Shown here: piece by piece, positions 17,594 through 26,523 of the stretch | Layout of the letters: the number at the start of each line of letters is the position of its first letter | Position numbering within the stretch: the first letter of the stretch is position 1 | From: JAUIAI01 sp963732405 | GTDB lineage: Bacteria; Pseudomonadota; Gammaproteobacteria; Burkholderiales; Burkholderiaceae_E | Direction: 5' to 3' | DNA length: 64,000 nucleotides | Assembly: GCA_963732405.1 (NCBI GenBank) | Contig: CAVSZG010000003.1 | Coordinates: forward strand, 248,001-312,000 | Translations under genes and position numbers: made by a program | Notes under the pieces: model-generated | The model's input: the letters and a program-made list of their open reading frames with translations, nothing else | What the model was told of the DNA's origin: nothing | Databases searched by the model: none

Positions 17594-18558
17594 CAGAGCA
17601 CCCGCAGGGGATCAAGCGCATCACGCAAACCGTCACCAATGAAATTGATGGTCAGCACCGTGATGAAGATCGCCAGACCAGGGAACAGCGCCCAGTGCAC
17701 GGCCACATCCATGTAGTCGCGCGCGTCGTAGAGAATGCGGCCCCAGGTGGGGATATCGGGCGGAAAACCGAGTCCGAGGAAGGACAGGGTGCTCTCGGCG
17801 ATGATCGCGGCAGCGACGTCGATCGTCGCGGCCACGATCACCGGGCCCAGGGCATTGGGCAGAATATGGCGCATCACCTGGCGACGGGTGCTTGCGCCCA
17901 GGGCGCGGGCCGCTTCGACGAATTCCTTTTCGCGCAGGCTGAAGAACTGTGCGCGCACCAGCCGGGCGACCGGCATCCAGCGCAGGCCGCCGATCACGGC
18001 GACGATGAGCAGGAAGATGCCGACCTCCAGGCCGAATGCCTGCTTGAGCGGCTCGCGAAACAGGAAGATCAGCAACAGCAGCAAGGGGAGGGCGGGCAGA
18101 CTCAGGAACAGATCGGTGACCCACATGAGGGCCGCGTCGATCCAGCCGCGCGCGATGCCGGCAATGGCACCGATCAGAATGCCGACGCTGATCGCCACCA
18201 GCATGGCCGCTAGGCCGACGGCGAGCGAAATGCGACCGCCATAGAGCATGCGCGCCAGAATGTCGCGTCCGAGGTCGTCGGTGCCCAGCGGATGCGCGAG
18301 GCTGGGCAGCGCCAGCCGTGCCTGGAAATCGATGTCGGCAATGCCCACCGGGTAGACGAAGGGACCAAGCAACACGGCCAGAACCAGTGCGCCGAGAATC
18401 CACAGACTCGCATAGGCCAGGCGGTGCCGCTTGAAACGGCGCCAGGCCTCCGCGCGCGGCGAGATGCTGGCCCGCTCCTTGCCGAGCGGTGCCGCGACGA
18501 TCGCGCCGGGTCCGGTGGCACGGTCAGCGGTAGCTGATTCTGGGGTCGAGCCAGCCAT
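17593..18558 (-). CDS. ABC transporter permease (DppC-like)
   Basis: Inner-membrane permease of 321 residues with about six hydrophobic helices after a cytoplasmic N-terminus containing WRRFKRHRLAYASLW, the usual DppC/OppC start. The family block GTDDLGRDILARMLYGGRISLAVG and the EAA loop EAARALGASTRRQVMRHILPNALGPV are clear. The first codons overlap the end of the DppB-like gene by about 35 bases; a later start would also be compatible with the family. Confidence 0.92.
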   Translation of the reverse strand: MAGSTPESATADRATGPGAIVAAPLGKERASISPRAEAWRRFKRHRLAYASLWILGALVLAVLLGPFVYPVGIADIDFQARLALPSLAHPLGTDDLGRDILARMLYGGRISLAVGLAAMLVAISVGILIGAIAGIARGWIDAALMWVTDLFLSLPALPLLLLLIFLFREPLKQAFGLEVGIFLLIVAVIGGLRWMPVARLVRAQFFSLREKEFVEAARALGASTRRQVMRHILPNALGPVIVAATIDVAAAIIAESTLSFLGLGFPPDIPTWGRILYDARDYMDVAVHWALFPGLAIFITVLTINFIGDGLRDALDPLRVL

Positions 18559-19483
18559 AGATCACGTCGGCGATGAGATTGAACAGAATCACCAGCGCAC
18601 TAAAGACGAAGGTGACTGCCATGATGACGGGTGTGTCATTGCGCAGAATTGAGTCGATGAGCAGCGAGCCGATGCCCGGAATACGGAAGATCTGCTCGGT
18701 GACGATGGCGCCGCCAAAAACGGTGGGCATGGTCAGGGCGATGAGGGTCACGACCGGAATCAGGGCATTGCGCACCACATGCCGGAGCACGACGGCGCGT
18801 TCGGACAGACCCTTGGAGCGGGCGGTGGTGACATAGTCCAGACGCACCACATCGAGCACCGAAGAGCGCACATAACGCATCCAGCTGGCTGCCTGGAACA
18901 GCCCCAGCACCGTGATCGGCATGATGCTCTGCTTGAGCTGCTCCCACCACCATGACCAGCCGCTGGCATCGATATCGGCGCGAAATACAAAGGGCAGCCA
19001 GCCCAGTTCGATCGAAAACACCAGGATGAACAACACACCGGTAAAGAAGGTCGGCAGCGAAAAACCGACGAAGGCGAACAGGCTGGCGATCCGGTCGAAC
19101 CAGGAATAGGGCTTGACCGCTGCGAGAATGCCAACCGGTAGCGCGATCGCCAGCGCAAACAGTTGCGAGGCACCAATCACGGCAATGGTGACCGGCAGCC
19201 GCTGCCAGATCAGTTGGTCCACATCGATGCGACTGACGAACGAGAAGCCCCATTGGCCCTGCAACATGCTGCTCAGCCAGCGCACATAACGCTCCCAGAC
19301 CGGATCATCCAGCCCCAGCGAGGCGCGCAGCGCCAGGCGCACTTCGGGCGGCACGTTCGGATTGGTGGCCAGTTCCTCGAAGGGATCGCCTGGTGCGAGC
19401 GCCAGCACCACGAACAGCACCAGACTGATGCCGAGCAGGCTCGGCACCGCCAGCAGCAAACGCCGGATCACGTAGTTGAGCAA
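18524..19483 (-). CDS. ABC transporter permease (DppB-like)
   Basis: Inner-membrane permease of 319 residues, first helix YVIRRLLLAVPSLLGISLVLFVV, followed by the conserved periplasmic region around LGLDDPVWERYVRWL and the EAA loop TARSKGLSERAVVLRHVVRNALIPVVT. The length matches DppB/OppB. It follows the binding-protein gene after 30 bases. Confidence 0.92.
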   Translation of the reverse strand: MLNYVIRRLLLAVPSLLGISLVLFVVLALAPGDPFEELATNPNVPPEVRLALRASLGLDDPVWERYVRWLSSMLQGQWGFSFVSRIDVDQLIWQRLPVTIAVIGASQLFALAIALPVGILAAVKPYSWFDRIASLFAFVGFSLPTFFTGVLFILVFSIELGWLPFVFRADIDASGWSWWWEQLKQSIMPITVLGLFQAASWMRYVRSSVLDVVRLDYVTTARSKGLSERAVVLRHVVRNALIPVVTLIALTMPTVFGGAIVTEQIFRIPGIGSLLIDSILRNDTPVIMAVTFVFSALVILFNLIADVIYGWLDPRISYR

Positions 19484-19513
19484 GGGCGGCGACCGGTTGC
19501 GCGACGCCCGGGC

Positions 19514-21304
19514 TCAGGTTTCCCGGTACCAGTGGGCGATCGCCCAGTGGTCGACATCCCAGCCTGAGAGCGGCGCGACCAGTTTGTTGATTGACGCCGA
19601 GGGCCTTGGCCGGAAGACCAGCGGAATGATCTGCCGGCTGCCGATCACGATGTCGTTCATCTGGATGAACATGGCCGCGCGTTTGACCAGATCGAGCTCA
19701 GACTGTGCCGCCAGATGCAACTGGTCGTATTCCTCGCTGTGGAATCGGCTGATGTTGCGGCCTGCCCACTTGTTCGCCTTGGTGGCGAGCGCAGCCGTGG
19801 TGTATTGGTCCATGAAAGTTTGTGGATCGGGCTGGGTCATGGTGGTCGTAAACATCTGCATGTCCGCCCAGAACTTCTGATAGGTATCGGGATTGGCGAA
19901 GTCGCCGCCGAAGAACACAGCCGCGGTCACGCTCTTGAGTTCGAGTTCGATGCCGGCCTTGGCACAGGCATCCTTGATGATGGCCTGGGTCTTTTGGCGC
20001 GGCTGGTTGACCGATGTCTGGAATACGAACTTGAGTTGTTTGCCATCCTTGGCGCGCACGCCATTGGCGCCGCGTGCCCAGCCGGCCTCATCCAGAATCT
20101 TGTTGGCCTTGTCGATGTTGAATTCGAAGCTCGTGTTCTTGCTGCTGAATCGCTCCGGATTGTTCAGGAAATTGGCGGTGGCGATGCCGGTGCGCCCGTA
20201 GATGAAATCCTGTACGGCCTTCCGGTCGACGAGAAGATTCATCGCTTCGCGCACGGCCTTGTCGGCGAACGCAAAATGTTTGCTTTTCGCATGGGCCCGT
20301 TCACCCTCCACCTCATTCCACGGATCGGTGGCGTTGAGCATGACGAATTCAATATTGCCACCGGCCACGATATTGACCTTGCCTTTACCGGAGGCTTCCA
20401 GGCGCTTGAGGATTTCATCCTCGACCTGCAGATTCCAGGCGAAGTCGTACTCACCGGTCTGCAACACGGCACGAGCGGCGGAAATCGCATCGCCACCGCT
20501 CTTCATCTCGTAGGAATCAAAATAGGGGCGGTTGGGGATGTGGTAGTCGGGATTGATGACGGCGCGCAGCATGTCGCCCGGCTTGAAGTCGACAAACTTG
20601 TACGGGCCGGTGCCCACGGGTGCCAGATTCATGGGCGCCTCGCGCGACTTCGCGCCCGAATAAGGCTCAAATAAATGTTTGGGAATGATGACCCCGTTTG
20701 TGCCGACGAAAGGATCTGCCCAGAACGGTGTAGCCTTGGGGAATGTGATCCTGACCGTGTGTGAGTCGATTTTCTCGACGGTAATCGCCTTATAGGCCGC
20801 GATATAGGTGGCTGCGGTAGCCGGGTCCTTGATGAATTCCCAGTTGAAGACCACATCGTCGGCCGTGAAGGGCTGGCCGTCGTGCCACTTGACATCTTTC
20901 TTGAGCTTCCAGGTCACGCTGGTGCCGTCCGCCGACAGACCGCCGTTCTCCTGCGTTGGGATTTCCGCCGCCAGGACCGGAATCAGATTGCCGTCGCCAT
21001 CCCAGCCGGCCAGCGGCTCGTAGAAGACCCGCGAGCCATCCTGTTCCTTGGTGCCGGTTGCCCAATGCGGATTCAGATGAACCGGCCCTTGCCACCAGAG
21101 CACCTTGAGCGCGCCACCGCCGCCTCGCTTGGTCGGCTTGTACGGGATCGTGGTCTGCGCATTGGCAATGCCGGCCTGCATCAACATCATCGAGGCCATG
21201 GGGGCGGTCAGCCCCAGGCCGACCATGGTATGGACGAAGCGGCGTCTTGCCAGGCGACCTTCACGGACCTCTTCGATCAGGGCTCGGATCTGCTTTTCCT
21301 GCAT
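19514..21304 (-). CDS. ABC transporter substrate-binding protein, Tat-exported
   Basis: Family 5 extracellular solute-binding protein, 596 residues (usual range 500-600). The N-terminus has a twin-arginine-like signal (LARRRFVHTMVGLGLTAPMASMML) ending near ANA/QT, which is unusual because most DppA-type proteins use Sec. The mature domain has YEPLAGWDGDGNLIPVLAAEIP and VTWKLKKDVKWHDGQPFTADDVVFNWE, the family 5 signature. It is the first gene of the operon; a 7-bp inverted repeat lies in its leader. The true ligand (peptide, opine, nickel or other) cannot be inferred. Confidence 0.92.
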   Translation of the reverse strand: MQEKQIRALIEEVREGRLARRRFVHTMVGLGLTAPMASMMLMQAGIANAQTTIPYKPTKRGGGGALKVLWWQGPVHLNPHWATGTKEQDGSRVFYEPLAGWDGDGNLIPVLAAEIPTQENGGLSADGTSVTWKLKKDVKWHDGQPFTADDVVFNWEFIKDPATAATYIAAYKAITVEKIDSHTVRITFPKATPFWADPFVGTNGVIIPKHLFEPYSGAKSREAPMNLAPVGTGPYKFVDFKPGDMLRAVINPDYHIPNRPYFDSYEMKSGGDAISAARAVLQTGEYDFAWNLQVEDEILKRLEASGKGKVNIVAGGNIEFVMLNATDPWNEVEGERAHAKSKHFAFADKAVREAMNLLVDRKAVQDFIYGRTGIATANFLNNPERFSSKNTSFEFNIDKANKILDEAGWARGANGVRAKDGKQLKFVFQTSVNQPRQKTQAIIKDACAKAGIELELKSVTAAVFFGGDFANPDTYQKFWADMQMFTTTMTQPDPQTFMDQYTTAALATKANKWAGRNISRFHSEEYDQLHLAAQSELDLVKRAAMFIQMNDIVIGSRQIIPLVFRPRPSASINKLVAPLSGWDVDHWAIAHWYRET

Positions 21305-21336
21305 GGTTTTTTCTCCTCGCGGGTTCGAATGGGGCC

Positions 21337-21366
21337 GGGCGCCCCCCTTCCAGTGTCATGGCGCCC
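21337..21366. repeat. Perfect 7-bp inverted repeat in ABC operon leader
   Basis: GGGCGCC at 21337-21343 pairs with GGCGCCC at 21360-21366, with a 16-base loop. It lies between the RND pump stop and the binding-protein start, both on the minus strand. There is no T-run on either side, so it is not a clear terminator; an operator or leader hairpin is possible. Confidence 0.35.
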
Positions 21367-21433
21367 TCCACCTGCCCTGCTGTGAGGGCATGCCTCACTA
21401 TACCCGCAGATTCGATGATTGCAACGCCAGCCC

Positions 21434-24400
21434 CTAGTTGCGCTGGCCGAACCAGCGGTCCTTGCCTTCGTGCAGGCCGATCACGGACACCAGCAGGCTG
21501 GGCAGGAAAGTCAGCGTAATGATCGTGGAGAAGGCGATGCCGAACATCACGATGGCGCCCAGACCCCGATACAGTTCCGTGCCGGCTCCCGGAATGAAAA
21601 CGAGGGGCGCAACGCCGACCAGGGTGGTCAGACTGGACATGAGAATCGCACGCAGGCGGGTCCGAACCGCCTCATCGACTGCCTGCCTCGCCGAGCCGAT
21701 GCCATCGGCAAGGCGTTGATAGGTTTCCTGCACGATCAGGATCGGATTGTTCACCACCGCGCCCAGCAGAACCAGAAAGCCCAGCATGGTGATCACGTCC
21801 AGGGGTTGTTGAATGCCGAAGCGGGCACCCAGCCCGTTGAGCAAGGCCAAGCCGGTGATACCGCCTGCGAGTCCGAGCGGGATCGTGGCCATGACGAACA
21901 AGGGCCTGCCCCAGTGTCGAAAAACGGCCACCAGCATCAGATAACTCAACAGCGCGGCGATCACGAAGTTGCCCGATACCGCATCCAGTGTGGCCTGCAA
22001 CTGATCACTGGCTCCGCTGATGCCGACCGATACGCCCTGCGGGATCTCGCCCGCCGCCTGCATCGCGTCGATGAGTTCACGGCGCACGCGCTCGACGCCG
22101 GTCTGCAGCGCGACCGATCGAGGCGGCACAATACTCAGCGTCACGGTACGTCGGCCATCCAGATGTCGGATGCTGTCGGCATCGATGGTTTCATGCAGAT
22201 CGGCCAGTGCCGACAACGGCAGCACGGCGCCAGAAGGCGTCGCAATCGGCAGGTCGTGCAGCCGGGCGAGTGTTTGACCGCTGCCCGCGCTGCTGAACAG
22301 GAAGATGTCCACGCGCCGGTTATCGACGATCATCACGTCGGCAAATGCGCCATCGCTCAGGGATGCTACCGAATAGCCGAAACGCTCGGCGTCGAGTCCG
22401 ACCTCGGCCAGCCGCTCCCAGCGTGGCCGGATGTCGAGCACCGACTGGTCGAGCGTGAGCGAGCCCGGCTCTGAGCGGATCTGCGCACCCTCGAACAGTC
22501 GTTCGGCCCGGTATAACGCGGCGCGGGCAACCTGGTAGATGCCGGCCAGATCGTTTCCGGACACGTTCAGGTTGATGCTGCGTGTACCACCATCATTGCT
22601 GGAGATGATGGAGCCCCGCGCCGAAAAGGCCCGCATGCCCGGGACAGCGGTGAGGCGAGTCTTCAATGTCGCCATCAGGGCTTCGAGGTCGGCCGGATCC
22701 CTGGGTTCGGTGATCACGCGGATGCCCCGTCCATCGACCAGCAGGTTGTAGATCCGGATGGCCGGCATGTCGGTTTCGCCCCGGCGAAAGCGCGACGGAT
22801 CGTCGGTGAGTCGTTGATCCAGATCGCGCATCAGTTCGTGAGCGATCGCCGTGGTTTCGTGCAGGTTGTAGCCGGGAGGGGCGATCATGCGCGCGAAAAT
22901 CTTTGCCTCCTCCCCCTCCGGCAGGTATTCGGCGGGTGGTGTGAGCGTCACGGCTGCAGCGATGGTCATGCCCAGTGTGCTGAGCAGCATCGTGGCGCGA
23001 CGCCGCGGAGTCTGAAACGTCCAGGCGACCCATCGGCCAATCCGCTCGAGCGGTCGGCCAGCCGTGTCTGCATCGCCTGACGGGGCCGGTGCCAGGCGCG
23101 CGGCCATGGCGGGCAGGACGATCACGGCCACCACCAGCGAGGCCAGAATCGCCGCGCCGATCGCAATGGCAATATCGGAATAAAGCTGTCCGGCCTCCTG
23201 CTCGATGAACAGGGTTGGTGCAAAGACGAGCACGGTGGTGAGCGTGCAGGCCAGTACGGCGGGCCAGACCCGGCTGACACCGGCTGCAGCGGCCTGGAAC
23301 GCCGACAAACCCCGCCGTCTGGCCTGGTCGATGCTCTCGAGCACCACGATGCAGTTGTCCAGGGTCATGCCGATGGCAAATGCCACACCAGCCATCGAGA
23401 TGACGTTCAGGGTGCGTCCGGCCAGCAACAGGCCGATGAAGGCCGCAATCGTGCAGATCGGGATGGCGATGGTCCCGACGATGGTGCTGGATACCGAGCG
23501 CAGGAAAGCGAACATCACCAATGCGGCGAGCGCGGTACCGAGCAGCAGATTGGTCCAGACATTGGCCACTGAATCTTCGACATAACGAACGTCTTCACTG
23601 GTCAGTGTCATCACCAGGCCCAGCGGTGCGAGAACCTGCTCATTGATCGCCTGGACCTGCTCGAGCACGGCGTACTTCGCCTGAATGACGTTCGATCCGG
23701 ACTCACGGCGAATCCGCATGACGAGTGCGGGTTCGCCGTTGATGAAGCTCAGGCTGCGCTGTTCCTGATGTGTGAGCTCGATCTGCGCAATATCGGCCAG
23801 GCGTACCACGCCCTGCGGCCGGTGCGCCACGATGAGCCTGCCCAGATCGGCTGGCGTCTGGAACCGTCCCACCGTTCGGACCAGAACATTGCGCTTGCCG
23901 CTGTCCAGATCGCCCGCTGACCGATCGACATTGCGCGCACGCAGGGCATTGCGGATATCGGTCATGTCCAGGCTGCGTCGGGCCAGTGAATCCGGATCGA
24001 CCTGGATGCGGACCTGACGCTCGCCCGCGCCCAGTACATCGACCAGCGCGATTCCGTCGATGCGTACCAGGCGGGGGCTGACCTCGGTCTCCAGAAAATC
24101 GCGCATCATGCCCAGGTCGAGCGCGCGCTTGCCGTCGGGCGCCGGCCCGATTCGAAAAAACATGAAGGCGCTATCCGAGGCCGAGACCGTGGTCAGCGTC
24201 GGCGGGTCGACATTTTCCGGATAGGCCGACACCTGGGTGAGGGCGTTGCTCGTGCGGATCAGGGCGTCGTTGATGTCCGTACCGAAGGGAAATTCGAGCT
24301 CGATCGTGGCCTGGCCAGTGGTCGCCGTCGAGACCATCCGGCGCAGTCCGCGCACGCTGCGCAAGTACTGCTCCTGTTCGATCAGGATTTCCTGCTCCAC

Positions 24401-24571
24401 GTCCTTTGGCGAAGCACCAGGCCAGCGGGTCTGCACGCTGATCGTGCGCACCTCGAGGTCGGGAATCATCTGCACTGGCACGCGCAAGGCCGCCGCGATG
24501 CCCAGCACGCACAAACCGATGACGGTGACGGCGATCAGCGTGCCCTGATGCACCATGCGATCGAAGCGCAT
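21434..24571 (-). CDS. RND efflux transporter permease (AcrB/HAE-type)
   Basis: Inner-membrane proton-driven pump of 1045 residues, the normal length for AcrB-like proteins, with 12 predicted helices and two large periplasmic loops. The first loop has VQTRWPGASPKDVEQEI. The proton-relay helix reads GMTLDNCIVVLES, with Asp-Asn where AcrB has Asp-Asp. The helix 11-12 region reads LRAILMSSLTTLVGVAPLVF near the C-terminus. The start lies three bases after the adaptor gene stop, so the two genes form a unit. No outer-membrane TolC-like gene is adjacent, so a housekeeping channel is presumably used. Confidence 0.93.
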   Translation of the reverse strand: MRFDRMVHQGTLIAVTVIGLCVLGIAAALRVPVQMIPDLEVRTISVQTRWPGASPKDVEQEILIEQEQYLRSVRGLRRMVSTATTGQATIELEFPFGTDINDALIRTSNALTQVSAYPENVDPPTLTTVSASDSAFMFFRIGPAPDGKRALDLGMMRDFLETEVSPRLVRIDGIALVDVLGAGERQVRIQVDPDSLARRSLDMTDIRNALRARNVDRSAGDLDSGKRNVLVRTVGRFQTPADLGRLIVAHRPQGVVRLADIAQIELTHQEQRSLSFINGEPALVMRIRRESGSNVIQAKYAVLEQVQAINEQVLAPLGLVMTLTSEDVRYVEDSVANVWTNLLLGTALAALVMFAFLRSVSSTIVGTIAIPICTIAAFIGLLLAGRTLNVISMAGVAFAIGMTLDNCIVVLESIDQARRRGLSAFQAAAAGVSRVWPAVLACTLTTVLVFAPTLFIEQEAGQLYSDIAIAIGAAILASLVVAVIVLPAMAARLAPAPSGDADTAGRPLERIGRWVAWTFQTPRRRATMLLSTLGMTIAAAVTLTPPAEYLPEGEEAKIFARMIAPPGYNLHETTAIAHELMRDLDQRLTDDPSRFRRGETDMPAIRIYNLLVDGRGIRVITEPRDPADLEALMATLKTRLTAVPGMRAFSARGSIISSNDGGTRSINLNVSGNDLAGIYQVARAALYRAERLFEGAQIRSEPGSLTLDQSVLDIRPRWERLAEVGLDAERFGYSVASLSDGAFADVMIVDNRRVDIFLFSSAGSGQTLARLHDLPIATPSGAVLPLSALADLHETIDADSIRHLDGRRTVTLSIVPPRSVALQTGVERVRRELIDAMQAAGEIPQGVSVGISGASDQLQATLDAVSGNFVIAALLSYLMLVAVFRHWGRPLFVMATIPLGLAGGITGLALLNGLGARFGIQQPLDVITMLGFLVLLGAVVNNPILIVQETYQRLADGIGSARQAVDEAVRTRLRAILMSSLTTLVGVAPLVFIPGAGTELYRGLGAIVMFGIAFSTIITLTFLPSLLVSVIGLHEGKDRWFGQRN

Positions 24572-24574
24572 CGG

Positions 24575-25750
24575 TCAGCGTTCCACCAGGGTTACCGCCT
24601 GTCCGTGTCTGAGGGATTCATTACCGCGGATCACGACCGGGTCGCCCGACTCAAGGTTCTCGCCCACCACCGCCATCATGTCTTCGTGCTCATGCAGCAG
24701 CCGAACGCTTCGGCGCTGCGCGGTGGGACGCCCATCGAGGGGGACGACCACATACAGGGCATGACTGCCATCGGGCTCGCGCAGCAATGCATCCCGGCTG
24801 ACCATCACGGCATCGGGATTCGTGGCGGGCAGCGCGATCACGGCGCTCGCCGAGGTGCCCGGCAGCAGGCGTCCCGCGGCGTCATGCACCAGCAGGCGAA
24901 GCAGAAACGTCCGGGCCATCGGGTCGCCGACCGGCACCCTCGCGCCAACCGTTGCGGACAGGGTTTGGCCGCTCAGTGCATCGGCGAAGACCTGCACGGT
25001 CATGTCGTCCGTGAGCTGGCTGTAGCGCTCCTGGGGCACGCGCAGGTCGAGCCGGACGCGGTCGGTGGCGACCAGCGACAGCACCGGCGTACCCCGTTGC
25101 ACCCACTCGCCGGCCTCGGTGAGTTTTTCGGCGATCACGCCGGCGAACGGGGCGGGCAGCGCATGTCTGGCGAGCAATTCGGTTTGTTCGAGCGAGGCCG
25201 CCTGGGCCGTTTCTGCGGTGGCGCGGGCCAGATCCAGCGCGGCGGCCCGCGCAGCGACCTCGGTGGCGGGAATCGCATTGATAGCGGTCAGACGCCCTGC
25301 CTCGGTTACCAGCCGTTGCGCCTCTCGGACGGCAACGGCCGACTCCTGCGCCTGGGCCTGAATGCGCGCCAGTGTCTGTCGGGCAAGTGCCGTGTCCAGT
25401 TCAACCAATGACTGTCCGGTCTCGACGCGGTCGCCGGCATCGACGTGCACCGAGGCCACCAGGCCATCGATGCGTGACGACAATCTGGCCTGCCGTTCGG
25501 CCGTCAACGTTCCGGTCAATGTGAAGCGCTCGCCGAAACCGGCGGGCGTGGCGGGCGTCACGACCACGCGAGGTGCCGCGACCTCACGGACACTGCGCTC
25601 ATCACCGGGTGATGCGTCGCAGCCAGCGAGTAGCGCAAGGCCCAGCGCGGCGAGCCCATTGATGTTGGCGATCGCCCGGCGCAATCGAGCCGCACAGTGG
25701 GACGCCGCCACTGGCCGCCAGAGCATGTGACCATTCCGGATACAAAACAT
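24575..25750 (-). CDS. RND periplasmic adaptor (membrane fusion) lipoprotein
   Basis: AcrA/MexA-type adaptor of 391 residues. A lipobox LLAGC at about Cys44 indicates lipid anchoring. The lipoyl half-motifs are visible: ARLSSRIDGLVASVHVDAGDRVETGQSLVELD, then a coiled-coil hairpin (about 120-200) rich in Ala/Glu, then LPAPFAGVIAEKLTEAGEWVQRGTPVLSL. The C-terminal beta-barrel region contains RLDLRVPQERYSQL. ATG 25726 is an alternative start that would give a more usual signal length. Confidence 0.92.
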   Translation of the reverse strand: MFCIRNGHMLWRPVAASHCAARLRRAIANINGLAALGLALLAGCDASPGDERSVREVAAPRVVVTPATPAGFGERFTLTGTLTAERQARLSSRIDGLVASVHVDAGDRVETGQSLVELDTALARQTLARIQAQAQESAVAVREAQRLVTEAGRLTAINAIPATEVAARAAALDLARATAETAQAASLEQTELLARHALPAPFAGVIAEKLTEAGEWVQRGTPVLSLVATDRVRLDLRVPQERYSQLTDDMTVQVFADALSGQTLSATVGARVPVGDPMARTFLLRLLVHDAAGRLLPGTSASAVIALPATNPDAVMVSRDALLREPDGSHALYVVVPLDGRPTAQRRSVRLLHEHEDMMAVVGENLESGDPVVIRGNESLRHGQAVTLVER

Positions 25751-25787
25751 CGCACGCAGTATCCACGAATTCGACCCTGGCCGGGCA

Positions 25788-26516
25788 TTAACCCGTCGAT
25801 AGCGCGGCGTGTCTGGACAGCAGGTCGCAGGTCAGGCGGATATGGACTTCCAGCGCCAGCGCGGCGCGCGCTTCCTGACGGGCCATCGCGGCCGTGTAGA
25901 TCGCCTCGTGCTCGACATGCACATCGCGAGTGAATCCGGGAATCGCCCCCAGGCGGATGGCGACATGTCGGTATCGTTCGCCGTGCCGGTACAGGATGTC
26001 GAGCAGGTGGCGGGTCCAGGGCGATCGGTATCCGGCAATCAGCGCTTCATGGTAGGAACGATTGGCGCGCTCCCACTGTTCGGGGTCTTGTGCCAGCCCT
26101 GTCGATTCGATCGCACTCAGGCGTGCATAGGCGGCGCGCAGGCCGGCCTCCCACTGTGCATCGCCCAGGCGGATCGACTGGCGCAGCGCCTCGGTTTCGA
26201 GCTGGACACGGGTGTCGGTGAGATCATGCAGATCGCCCAGCGAGATGGCGCTGACCCGATACCCGCGCTGGCTCTCCACGGTGACCAACGCATCCGAGAC
26301 CAGCAGGGCCAGGGCTTCGCGCAGCGTGCCGGCGCTGACCTGGTAGGAGCCCTTCAGATGCTCCACACGCAGTCGCTGGCCCGGTTGCAGATGGCCGCAG
26401 ATGATGTCCTGACGCAGCGCGCGATAGGCTCGTTCGGTCAGGGTGCGCGGTGCCTGATCCTCATCGGGCAATGCGGTAGCGGTGCCGCTCTGGTTTGGTC
26501 GCAGCGCCTGGATCAT
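25788..26516 (-). CDS. GntR-family regulator with FCD domain
   Basis: A 242-residue regulator. The N-terminal winged helix is of GntR type (TERAYRALRQDIICGHLQPGQRLRVEHLKGSYQVSAGTLREAL, read in parts), followed by an all-helical FCD ligand-binding domain with characteristic Asp and His residues (DTRVQLETEALR, NRSYHEALI, HEAIYTAAM). ATG 26516 begins the protein eight bases after the stop of the sigma-54 activator, giving an operon-like arrangement; the open frame extending to 26723 overlaps that gene and is a shadow. It is 37 bases upstream of the RND adaptor, so it may regulate the pump. Confidence 0.9.
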   Translation of the reverse strand: MIQALRPNQSGTATALPDEDQAPRTLTERAYRALRQDIICGHLQPGQRLRVEHLKGSYQVSAGTLREALALLVSDALVTVESQRGYRVSAISLGDLHDLTDTRVQLETEALRQSIRLGDAQWEAGLRAAYARLSAIESTGLAQDPEQWERANRSYHEALIAGYRSPWTRHLLDILYRHGERYRHVAIRLGAIPGFTRDVHVEHEAIYTAAMARQEARAALALEVHIRLTCDLLSRHAALSTG

Positions 26517-26523
26517 GATTCGA

